The position numbers and the translations under genes were made by a program. From an uncultured Pseudomonadota bacterium (lineage in GTDB: Bacteria > Pseudomonadota > Gammaproteobacteria > Methylococcales > Methylomonadaceae), in assembly GCA_903953455.1 (NCBI GenBank), contig CAJBJW010000313.1, positions 1 through 5,076 on the forward strand: DNA of 5,076 nucleotides, given 5' to 3'. This document shows, one piece after another, positions 1-4,689 of the stretch; the first letter of the stretch is position 1; every line of letters begins with the position of its first letter. The notes below the pieces were generated by a model, which did not search any database, was not told the DNA's origin, and saw only the letters and a program-made list of their open reading frames with translations.

Positions 1-63
1 GCAGGAAAGAATGTTGAAACCACTACGGTTGATCAATTAAAACAAGACATGCTTTTTGAATGA
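1..63 (+). CDS. RelB/DinJ-type antitoxin, C-terminal end only (cut by window start)
   Basis: The reading frame beginning at base 1 is open for 20 codons and ends at TGA 61-63. It reads AGKNVETTTVDQLKQDMLFE. The acidic tail with a Val-Asp-x-Leu-Lys-x-Asp segment resembles the end of RelB/DinJ antitoxins, which bind and neutralise RelE/YafQ toxins and repress their own promoter through a ribbon-helix-helix N-terminus. That N-terminus and the promoter lie outside the window. The identification depends largely on the partner: the stop codon overlaps the toxin ATG (ATGA at 60-63), the usual order and coupling for antitoxin-toxin operons. Confidence 0.75.
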   Translation, partial: AGKNVETTTVDQLKQDMLFE

Positions 64-335
64 GAACTCTGTCACGGCACAAAACCTTTGTTAAAGATAT
101 GCGTAACGCACGTCTTACCGAGGGTCAGTTCACTAAATTGTTCTTGTATGTTACCGATTTGATTAATGGTCAATCACCTCCACCGGAATCTAAAGATCAT
201 GCATTGCATGGTGAATGGCAGGATTTTAGAGAATTACACCTAGGTGGTGATATGCTGCTTATATACAAAAGTGATGAGCAAACAGTCTACCTAGTAAGAC
301 TAGGATCACATGCACAATTGTTTAGTGGTATGTAA
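60..335 (+). CDS. YafQ-like mRNA interferase toxin (RelE/ParE superfamily)
   Basis: A 91-residue basic protein of normal length for YafQ toxins, which cleave mRNA on the translating ribosome. The C-terminal half carries the family pattern: KDHALHGEW (45-53), F56-R57-E58-x-H60, D64 followed by the hydrophobic strand MLLIYK (65-70), then RLGSHAQLF (80-88). By alignment from memory to E. coli YafQ, H47, H60, D64, H84 and F88 correspond to the catalytic H50, H63, D67, H87 and F91, so the active site appears intact. The ATG at 60 overlaps the antitoxin stop and has no Shine-Dalgarno sequence of its own, which fits translational coupling. The likely role is plasmid stabilisation by post-segregational killing. 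It converges on the replication operon. The family call is strong; calling it YafQ rather than another RelE branch is slightly less certain. Confidence 0.9.
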   Translation: MRTLSRHKTFVKDMRNARLTEGQFTKLFLYVTDLINGQSPPPESKDHALHGEWQDFRELHLGGDMLLIYKSDEQTVYLVRLGSHAQLFSGM

Positions 336-388
336 TGAACTTGAGATTATCACGATTTAATAGGTATTTAAGTAGCAATATTGAGTTA

Positions 389-406
389 ATAACAACACGG
401 TGTTAT
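389..406. terminator. Weak hairpin between convergent toxin and HTH genes
   Basis: ATAACA (389-394) and TGTTAT (401-406) form a 6-bp stem with a 6-nt loop. It overlaps the stop codon of the minus-strand HTH gene. No good T-run follows on either strand, so its role as a terminator is only suggested by its position between two converging genes. Confidence 0.25.
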
Positions 407-828
407 CTAAAGATTTTCTTCCACAGTTTATTATCCTCTTTCTTTACAACTGAATCTTGAACTTTGGCAGACTTCTCCTCCTGTTGAAATGTTAACAAAG
501 CAGTTAATTTTCGTCGTTCTGTATCTGCTTCATCCAGTCGTCGTTCCAATGACATGACAAAATCCTGTTCGCGCGCCAATTGTCGCTTGAGAAAGTTTAT
601 CTCTTGTCTCAGAAGTGGCGTTTCATCATGCGTTTCGGATTGTGTCAAAGACTCTTTCGCGACACGTTCCAATGAAACAGGCGCAAATACTCTATGCAAT
701 TCTGCAGGATCGATCTTATAAACACCATCTTCAAATAAAGCACTAATCTTTCCGCTTTTTATGGCTCTGTAGATGGTGGATTTACTTATACCAGTGGCTG
801 TTGCAGCACTTGTCAAACTATGTTTCAT
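403..828 (-). CDS. Plasmid replication-associated HTH/coiled-coil DNA-binding protein
   Basis: A 141-residue protein encoded just downstream of rep on the same strand. Residues 3-28 (LTSAATATGISKSTIYRAIKSGK) form a helix-turn-helix of the MerR/excisionase-like 'HTH_17' kind. YKIDPAELHRVF (37-48) matches the wing and 'IDPSEL' segment typical of this group. Residues about 70-118 are rich in Glu, Arg, Leu and Gln in a heptad-like pattern and are probably a dimerising coiled coil. A short tail ends in NKLWKKIFR. This plan matches the DNA-binding protein that commonly follows Rep_3 initiators in Moraxellaceae plasmids; its exact role there (copy control, stability or auxiliary replication) is not settled. 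The start at 828 is the first ATG giving the full HTH. No Shine-Dalgarno sequence is visible, and four ATGAAA motifs crowd the start region. Probably co-transcribed with rep across a 71-bp gap. Confidence 0.8.
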   Translation of the reverse strand: MKHSLTSAATATGISKSTIYRAIKSGKISALFEDGVYKIDPAELHRVFAPVSLERVAKESLTQSETHDETPLLRQEINFLKRQLAREQDFVMSLERRLDEADTERRKLTALLTFQQEEKSAKVQDSVVKKEDNKLWKKIFR

Positions 829-843
829 ATCATTTCATTTTGT

Positions 844-867
844 ATTTCATGAATCGTTTCATGAAAT
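844..867. repeat. Perfect 10-bp inverted repeat between rep and the HTH gene
   Basis: ATTTCATGAA (844-853) and TTCATGAAAT (858-867) are exact inverted copies separated by 4 bases, in the gap between the rep stop and the HTH start. The motif TTTCAT also recurs at 823-828, 833-838, 845-850 and 857-862, spaced 10-12 bp apart, about one helical turn. On the coding strand this reads as four ATGAAA copies, the last being the HTH start codon. It may be an operator for the adjacent HTH protein or an RNA hairpin affecting its translation. There is no U-run, so a terminator is unlikely. Confidence 0.5.
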
Positions 868-899
868 AAGATACCATTATTGACACATACATTGCAAAA

Positions 900-1775
900 T
901 CACCAACGCCCTTGAGACTTGAGTATCTCGACAATATCAGCAGGTACGTTGCTTTCATTAACGGCATTTGAAAATCTTTTTCGGGAGTTAGCAAACTCTT
1001 CAATAAGCATTTCCCGTTCTTCAGTCGATGTTTTGGATTTTGTCGTTTTAGAAATGTTTTTATTGATTTTCTTAAGTGTTTTTTTCTCAAAATCGTCTTT
1101 TATACAAAAGACAAATTCAATATGAGTGACTCTTTTACCTGTTTTGTTTACAGAAAATGAAGCATTTAAATTACTGAATTCATTGATATCGCTCAACGAT
1201 GTTTTAATTACCTTTTCAATAAAGTTACTGTTTCGTGTGTATTTACCATCAACTCCTAACATTTTTTTCAACTGATCTACTTCTATTTCTCGTTTTCCAT
1301 TAACAAGCCATTGAACTAATAGCTCATATATTCTAATGCTATGAACGCTTTTGAATTTACTAACATATTGTAATTTATACTTAGTAAAACTTCCCGATAA
1401 AGCACTTAGCATAGGCAAAACTTCATCTGTAAAATACAATGTAATACTACCTTCTGCTTCATTATATTTTTTTCTATAAATCCAACGTATCTTATCAGTT
1501 CCCGATTCATTTAGATTCAGCCATCTATCACCGAGCTTATCCATCCCAATTTTTACTTGCGTGTACAGGGAGTTTTTACTTGTTCTTTCTGTAACTAAAT
1601 CCTTAATTTCATCTACTCGAATTGTAAAACCATCTTTTTTAGTAAACAATTGAGATGAATCTATTTTACTAATACAGCCTAATAAAATACGTTTTTCTAC
1701 TAACGTTAAAGAATATGAACTTTCGATTATGCTATTACCCTTAACTACTACTAATTTAGCTAGATCATCATTCAT
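900..1775 (-). CDS. Rep_3-superfamily (RepB-type) plasmid replication initiator
   Basis: A 291-residue initiator that binds iterons and recruits host replication proteins to the plasmid origin. Two winged-helix domains are expected in this family. The first (about 6-125) opens with LVVVKGNSIIESSYSLTLVEKRILL, the usual Rep_3 N-terminal signature. The second (about 133-225) contains KYKLQYVSKFKSVHSIRIYELLVQW (132-156), the deeply conserved core with the SIRIYELL helix, then DQLKKMLGV (167-175) and NFIEKVIKTSLSDIN (184-198). A lysine-rich segment (230-248) and an acidic/basic tail follow. The length is normal and the frame intact. ATG 1773-1775 gives the complete N-terminus; only a weak GGA lies about 9 bases upstream. 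The gene is read away from the iterons, with a promoter and half-site operator immediately upstream, implying autorepression. It probably forms an operon with the HTH gene. Confidence 0.93.
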   Translation of the reverse strand: MNDDLAKLVVVKGNSIIESSYSLTLVEKRILLGCISKIDSSQLFTKKDGFTIRVDEIKDLVTERTSKNSLYTQVKIGMDKLGDRWLNLNESGTDKIRWIYRKKYNEAEGSITLYFTDEVLPMLSALSGSFTKYKLQYVSKFKSVHSIRIYELLVQWLVNGKREIEVDQLKKMLGVDGKYTRNSNFIEKVIKTSLSDINEFSNLNASFSVNKTGKRVTHIEFVFCIKDDFEKKTLKKINKNISKTTKSKTSTEEREMLIEEFANSRKRFSNAVNESNVPADIVEILKSQGRW

Positions 1776-1811
1776 TACTATTTTCCAAGCGTACTTAAAT
1801 TTAAAACAAGT

Positions 1812-1849
1812 ATTTTAAGTGACTAAATTAAAAACATCAAATTAGTCAC
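1812..1849 (-). promoter_or_regulatory. rep promoter within an inverted-repeat operator
   Basis: Read on the minus strand, TTGATG (1835-1840) and TAAAAT (1812-1817) are separated by 17 bp, a plausible sigma-70 promoter starting about 30-37 bp ahead of the rep ATG. It is overlapped by an 8-bp inverted repeat, GTGACTAA (1819-1826) and TTAGTCAC (1842-1849), with a 15-bp spacer. One arm sits between -10 and -35 and the other just upstream of -35. The arms resemble the iteron core TAGTTAC, as expected for the site where Rep dimers repress their own gene in Rep_3 plasmids. The assignment is by position and similarity only. Confidence 0.6.
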
Positions 1850-1862
1850 ATACACCATTTTT

Positions 1863-1937
1863 GTAGTCACTTGTATTTTTACTGGAATTATATGATCTTA
1901 AAAATTCATATTATCTATGCTCACACTAAAGTAACTA
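1863..1937. promoter_or_regulatory. Additional isolated iteron-like half-sites
   Basis: GTAGTCACTT (1863-1872) matches GTAGTTACTT of the iteron at 9 of 10 bases in the same direction. AAGTAACTA (1929-1937) is the exact reverse complement of the iteron core TAGTTACTT. Together with the operator arms they form a graded set of Rep-like sites between the rep promoter and the tandem array, in both directions. Confidence 0.45.
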
Positions 1938-1952
1938 ACTTTAAAAAAAACG

Positions 1953-2049
1953 AGTAGTTACTTAACGTAGAATCAGTAGTTACTTAACGTAGAATCAGTA
2001 GTTACTTAACGTAGAATCAGTAGTTACTTAACGTAGAATCAGTAGTTAC
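1953..2049. repeat. Origin iterons: four tandem 22-bp repeats plus a partial fifth
   Basis: Four identical, contiguous 22-bp units occupy 1953-1974, 1975-1996, 1997-2018 and 2019-2040. A fifth copy retains only the first 9 bases (2041-2049) before the sequence diverges. The unit core is TAGTTACTTAACGTAG. A 22-bp period (two helical turns) directly upstream of a Rep_3 gene is the standard layout of a theta-replicating iteron origin. The repeats also set copy number and incompatibility by titrating Rep and handcuffing origins. The lack of any divergence between copies suggests recent homogenisation or strong constraint. Confidence 0.92.
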
Positions 2050-2074
2050 ATCGATGATTATCTCATTGTTTTTA

Positions 2075-2160
2075 AATGTTTTTTTGGGTGCTAAAAATCA
2101 AAAAAAACAAAAAAACAAAAAAAATCAAAAAAACGTTTTTTTTATTTAAAAATAACTTTT
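2075..2160. other. AT-rich, A-tract region of the origin (probable unwinding element)
   Basis: Beside the iterons lie A-tracts starting at 2093, 2100, 2109, 2117 and 2127, then a T-tract at 2136, roughly 7-10 bp apart. Such phasing favours DNA curvature. A7-CG-T7 at 2127-2142 is a perfect 16-bp palindrome. Position and composition fit the strand-opening element of an iteron origin. I see no convincing DnaA box (TTWTNCACA) here. Confidence 0.6.
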
Positions 2161-2263
2161 CGCAAGATTCGCTTAAACGATCTAAAAACGCTGTTTAACG
2201 CGCAACCTCGTAAATTTTTTATCTATGCAAATCATTTTCAATTTAATTTTTAAAATTATTAAT
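2161..2263. other. Origin-distal non-coding stretch with nothing recognisable
   Basis: This continues the AT-rich tract away from the iterons. It contains a short region of mixed composition (cgcttaaacgatctaaaaac, from about 2169) and then returns to A/T-rich sequence. I find no gene, RNA, clear repeat or promoter. Confidence 0.4.
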
Positions 2264-2530
2264 TTATGGATGCAACTTATTGAGTTGGCTGATTTTATTT
2301 AATGTCATCGATTCACAGTTTAAACACGCCGTTTGCTGCACGACCTTTAATTTAGCAAGAGCTAGGATGCTGTAATAATTGATTTTTGCTATATACAGCA
2401 ACGCAAACAACCCAGCAATTTTGAGGTGTATAGGTAGGAAATCACCACCTGAATTGTGAAAGTAATTGGTACTAAAAAACTGCAAAACTATTTTTTCTGA
2501 GCTGTAGACCCATTTCGGACTAGCATTCAT
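2264..2530 (-). CDS. Doubtful 88-residue ORF downstream of the low-complexity gene
   Basis: An open frame starting 5 bases after the stop of the 153-residue gene on the same strand. It has no ribosome-binding site in the preceding bases. The product has one hydrophobic segment (about 32-46, IHLKIAGLFALLYIA) and a Cys-x-x-Cys pair (CLNC, near residue 69). I recognise no family. In AT-rich sequence an ORF of this length can arise by chance, though translational re-initiation from the upstream gene is possible. It may equally be a decayed gene fragment. Confidence 0.2.
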   Translation of the reverse strand: MNASPKWVYSSEKIVLQFFSTNYFHNSGGDFLPIHLKIAGLFALLYIAKINYYSILALAKLKVVQQTACLNCESMTLNKISQLNKLHP

Positions 2531-2535
2531 CGCAG

Positions 2536-2997
2536 CTATACTTGTCTGTCTGATTCGCCATCTTTATTTTTCGCAGTGTCATTTCTAGTGTTAACAGTGT
2601 CAAAAGACGCGTTTGGCACTTGGCTGTTATTGTTATTCGTAGCCGGAGTAGCATTGCTGTTTGGGCGAATGGGTGTTGCAGGTTTGGGTGTTGCAGCAGC
2701 TGGCGCTTTTAAATTTGTTTTGATGTAATGCAGAAGTTCTTTTGGTCCTAACGTTTTGACATGCGCTTGCTGCTGTTGGGTGAGCTTTTTAACTGGTGTA
2801 GTGGGTTTTTGAATAGCGGCTGGTTTTGGTGCAACTTGATTAGTATTGACAGGTGCAGCTGCAACACCTTGTTCTGCGTTAGTTTCGTCATAATCGCCAT
2901 ACGCGCTTTCAGCATCCATCGCTTGCCATATTGCAGCGTCTATCATTCTAAGCAATTCCAATTTGTCATTTGAGTTGGTAATTTCATTTATTCTCAT
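2536..2997 (-). CDS. Hypothetical Pro/Ala/Asn-rich low-complexity protein (153 aa)
   Basis: I do not recognise this protein. It begins with a short predicted helical, acidic head (MRINEITNSNDKLELLRMIDAAIWQAMDAE, 1-30) and continues through an Ala/Pro/Gln/Thr-rich linker (45-70). A small central helix-like island, LTQQQQAHVKTLGPKELLHYIKTNL (72-96), follows. The tail is Pro/Thr/Asn-rich and probably disordered, with an NNNN run at 121-124, and ends in charged ESDRQV. There is no signal peptide or membrane segment. I chose the start at 2997 because AAGGAG lies 9 bases upstream (3007-3012 on the complement); the frame runs open to 3120, but the only upstream ATGs lack such a site. It diverges from the DUF6876-like gene and shares a control region resembling that upstream of the 97-residue gene. 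The layout suggests a scaffold or interaction protein, but no function can be assigned. Confidence 0.7.
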   Translation of the reverse strand: MRINEITNSNDKLELLRMIDAAIWQAMDAESAYGDYDETNAEQGVAAAPVNTNQVAPKPAAIQKPTTPVKKLTQQQQAHVKTLGPKELLHYIKTNLKAPAAATPKPATPIRPNSNATPATNNNNSQVPNASFDTVNTRNDTAKNKDGESDRQV

Positions 2998-3108
2998 AAC
3001 GAGATTCTCCTTTTCTTTGTATTTAGTCCAAGTCACGCCATTTTCGGTTGTCCATTTTGTCATTTGAAAACAAACTCGTAGCCTACTAACTACATCGGAG
3101 TACAAAAA
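2998..3108. promoter_or_regulatory. Bidirectional control region, copy 1
   Basis: This 111-bp divergent intergenic region matches 3982-4107 in architecture. Toward the DUF6876-like gene it has the leader ATCGGAGTACA (3094-3104), whose GGAG sits 8 bases before the ATG. In the other direction it has GGACAACCGAAAATGGC (complement of 3037-3053), then TAAATACAAAG (complement of 3015-3025), then AAGGAG. A TGAAAACAAA stretch (3065-3074) matches TGAAACTAAA in copy 2 at 8 of 10 bases. The shared order and spacing imply a common ancestor and a common regulator. I cannot place promoters with confidence. Confidence 0.65.
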
Positions 3109-3477
3109 ATGACAGCACAATGGGTAAATGAATTAAACAACTTCAGCGGCACAGAGCGTTACTATCGTATTACACCTGATACAGTAATAACGGATGGAGC
3201 AAAGTTCGTTGCTGACAAAGGTGGCGCTTATTGGCTTATGACTGCTATCGCAAGCTACTTGCCGGAGTTTACGCAAAAGGAAACTTTCATCGTTGCTAAT
3301 TTAACTGTTTCGCGCTCTGAAAGTTCGTGCACTGCTTTGCTGAAATTAGATGATGGGAACGACAACATCCTTGCTGAGCAATTTATTGAATACACGGATT
3401 TTGAACTAGATGTGATAAAACTTTACGCGTGTTACACAGGTGACATGTGGGTGATTATGTTGCCGCGTGAATATTGA
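3109..3477 (+). CDS. DUF6876-family protein
   Basis: A 122-residue soluble protein that I recognise as resembling the DUF6876 family, found in plasmids, integrative elements and some phages; its biochemical role is unknown. Family-like motifs are FSGTERYYR (12-20), a TDGAKFVADKGGAYWLMTAIASY block (28-50), LKLDDGND (78-85), EYTDFEL (94-100) and the terminal LPREY (118-122). The spacing of these motifs and the complete C-terminus suggest a full-length member. The start is supported by GGAG 8 bases upstream. The gene diverges from the low-complexity gene and converges on the DUF6641-like gene across a shared hairpin. The nearly identical leader in front of the DUF6641-like gene suggests joint regulation and perhaps joint action. 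No catalytic motif is evident. Confidence 0.8.
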   Translation: MTAQWVNELNNFSGTERYYRITPDTVITDGAKFVADKGGAYWLMTAIASYLPEFTQKETFIVANLTVSRSESSCTALLKLDDGNDNILAEQFIEYTDFELDVIKLYACYTGDMWVIMLPREY

Positions 3478-3487
3478 TTTACGCAGA

Positions 3488-3524
3488 TAAAAAAAGAGCT
3501 AACGCCAATAATAACGTTAGCTCT
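3488..3524. terminator. Bidirectional intrinsic terminator between convergent genes
   Basis: AGAGCTAACG (3495-3504) and CGTTAGCTCT (3515-3524) form a perfect 10-bp stem with a 10-nt loop. On the minus strand the stem is followed by a run of T (complement of 3489-3494), giving a classical Rho-independent terminator for the DUF6641-like gene. On the plus strand the downstream sequence (agctattt) is a weaker U-tract, so termination of the DUF6876-like gene is likely but less efficient. Confidence 0.85.
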
Positions 3525-3537
3525 AGCTATTTAAAAC

Positions 3538-3981
3538 TCAATTAAGATTTAACAATACGGCTTTACTCACAGCCGTAATTGCATCATCCAGCTCGCCAGC
3601 TTCAACTGCTTTTTTGATTACTTCAAGCGTTGGCAAAATGGCTGCTTCATTTTCAAGCTCAATGCTGTTTTTTCCTTTGCCCAATTCAATAATACGTGCG
3701 CCATAACGCACAACCAAATTCAATTTGCCTGCTTCGTTTTTCCACCACCAAGCGCGAATACGTTTTGGTACTTGCTTGTACTCATTTGTACCTGTTTCAG
3801 CATTAACGATATTTTTGAATTTGGTCGGACTATAAATTGAGCCATTTGCCTGCGCCTTCGCCAGCTCCATTTGTTCATCAATTTTTTTGATTAATTTTTG
3901 TCTGCGCTGCAATACGGGGGAGGTTTTGTTGTCGCGCGTAGCTGCGACAAGCTTGAGCGTATTTAATAATGATGTTGCCAT
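3538..3981 (-). CDS. DUF6641-family protein
   Basis: A 147-residue protein that I recognise as resembling DUF6641, a family of unknown function in proteobacterial plasmids, phages and integrated elements. Recognisable features are the N-terminal SLLNTLKLVAATR (4-16) and SPVLQRRQKLIKKIDEQMELA (21-41, a basic amphipathic helix). The central VPKRIRAWWW with K81 (71-81) and LNLVVRYGARIIELGKGKN (88-106) follow, then a helical C-terminus PTLEVIKKAVEAGELDDAI. The basic, tryptophan-rich centre could bind nucleic acid, but that is a guess. Length appears complete. The start at 3981 is supported by GGAG 8 bases upstream, within a leader shared with the DUF6876-like gene. The gene ends in the common terminator and diverges from the 97-residue gene. 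Confidence 0.78.
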   Translation of the reverse strand: MATSLLNTLKLVAATRDNKTSPVLQRRQKLIKKIDEQMELAKAQANGSIYSPTKFKNIVNAETGTNEYKQVPKRIRAWWWKNEAGKLNLVVRYGARIIELGKGKNSIELENEAAILPTLEVIKKAVEAGELDDAITAVSKAVLLNLN

Positions 3982-4107
3982 GTTGTGTACTCCGATCTAA
4001 GTTAATGTGACATAACTTTAGTTTCAGAGGCGTTGGTTGGACAACCGGAAAAGGCTCAATCTCAATCAAAATCATTCTATTTTTATTTGTTTTTGATAAA
4101 TACAAGC
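3982..4107. promoter_or_regulatory. Bidirectional control region, copy 2
   Basis: This 126-bp divergent region mirrors 2998-3108. Toward the DUF6641-like gene it carries the leader ATCGGAGTACA (complement of 3986-3996), with GGAG 8 bases before the ATG. In the other direction it carries GGACAACCGGAAAAGGC (4039-4055; 15/17 identical to copy 1) and TAAATACAAG (4097-4106) directly before the ATG. The gap between leader and box is 42 bp here and 40 bp in copy 1. The gap between box and TAAATACAA is 41 bp here and 11 bp in copy 1, a difference of 30 bp. GGTTG-GA-CAACC (4035-4046) makes the box partly palindromic in this copy. Confidence 0.65.
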
Positions 4108-4401
4108 ATGAACACACAAGATAAATTAATTAAAAAATGGGCTACTGATATAGGCAGCAATGCAAAGCGCATATTTGCTGATAATATTGAGTTAGTCCAC
4201 GCAACACGTATTGCGACCAATATACTCAAACATGATGCTAAATTACTTGAACAAAACCAAGTTCACACGTTGCAAACGTTTCTACAAGCAGCACAAGGCA
4301 AAGACCGCAATAAAATCACACAGGGTCAATGCTTTAAAATTATGAATATTGGCACACAGATCAATCGGAAGTTATTTAAAAAAGTAAAAGCTCACAAATG
4401 A
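4108..4401 (+). CDS. Hypothetical small basic protein (97 aa)
   Basis: I do not recognise this protein. It is Lys/Gln/Asn-rich, apparently all-helical, with no signal peptide or membrane segment. It consists of a helical N-terminal half (MNTQDKLIKKWATDIGSNAKRIFADNIELVHATRIATNIL, 1-40), a second helical stretch (43-63), then KDRNKITQGQCFKIMNIG (65-82) and a strongly basic tail INRKLFKKVKAHK (85-97). The basic end could contact nucleic acid, but that is inference. The ATG at 4108 is chosen because TTG 4033 is the only alternative upstream start and lies next to the conserved DNA box. There is no clear Shine-Dalgarno sequence, only AAG, so expression may be low or the leader unusual. It diverges from the DUF6641-like gene. 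Confidence 0.6.
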   Translation: MNTQDKLIKKWATDIGSNAKRIFADNIELVHATRIATNILKHDAKLLEQNQVHTLQTFLQAAQGKDRNKITQGQCFKIMNIGTQINRKLFKKVKAHK

Positions 4402-4407
4402 GCGCTT
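4387..4407 (+). terminator. Weak hairpin over the stop codon of the 97-residue gene
   Basis: GCTCA (4390-4394) and TGAGC (4399-4403) make a 5-bp stem with a CAAA loop that includes the TGA stop. Flanking AAA and TTT could extend it past a 2-nt bulge. The downstream U content is poor, so this is at most a weak terminator. Confidence 0.25.
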
Positions 4408-4465
4408 TATTTGATGTTTTGACTAAATAAATGTAAGCAACAAAAAAACAGAGATAAGCAACTCT

Positions 4466-4493
4466 TTAACAGTGCAAAAACGCGGGTTGTAAT
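4466..4493 (+). promoter_or_regulatory. Promoter-like site ahead of the structured region
   Basis: TTAACA (4466-4471) and TGTAAT (4488-4493) each match the sigma-70 consensus at 5 of 6 bases with a 16-bp spacer. A transcript would start near 4500 and run directly into the stem-loop at 4513-4557 with no ORF close behind, which suits a non-coding RNA. This is a consensus match only. Confidence 0.4.
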
Positions 4494-4512
4494 ATGACGG
4501 CTAATGACCCCG

Positions 4513-4557
4513 CACTCGCTACAACATACGCTGTAAAGTAGTTGTAGCACATGAGTG
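4513..4557. repeat. Bulged stem-loop with 13-bp arms
   Basis: GCTACAAC (4518-4525) and GTTGTAGC (4541-4548) are perfect inverted copies with a 15-nt loop. The stem continues with CACTC (4513-4517) against GAGTG (4553-4557) after a 4-nt bulge (ACAT) on the right. All 13 pairs are Watson-Crick. No U-run follows, so this is not a simple terminator. Confidence 0.6.
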
Positions 4558-4689
4558 AATGCTGCTGGATTTCTCACCAAGTACATTTTCTACGGAAGTT
4601 GAGTTTAAGGTTTTAATACGATCGTCCTTAATAAAATCCATTTACAGTCGTGTCTTGTTTTCAAGTGATAAACTGAATCCATGCACGAA

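Noticed and set aside
830..1125. Open frames overlapping the 3' part of rep on both strands (830-1090 minus, 919-1125 plus)
   Set aside because: They lie in other frames of the clearly conserved Rep gene and have no ribosome-binding site or recognisable product.
1953..2049. CRISPR array
   Set aside because: The repeats are contiguous with no spacers and sit directly upstream of a Rep_3 gene, so they are origin iterons.
2761..2973. Plus-strand frame antisense to the low-complexity gene
   Set aside because: It is the reverse shadow of the alanine/glutamine-rich coding sequence; its Leu/Cys-rich product is typical of such antisense readings.
2998..3120. N-terminal extension of the low-complexity protein (starts at 3063 or 3120)
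   Set aside because: Neither start has a ribosome-binding site, the extension would overlap the divergent gene's leader, and the stretch contains the DNA box duplicated at 4039-4055. The AAGGAG before 2997 is decisive.
4033..4107. TTG start extending the 97-residue protein by 25 residues
   Set aside because: A rare start codon next to the duplicated control box, no ribosome-binding site, and a Ser/Gln/Phe-rich extension unlike the rest of the protein.
3878..4117. Minus-strand frame across the DUF6641 start and control region 2
   Set aside because: It overlaps the well-supported DUF6641-like gene in another frame and crosses the regulatory region.
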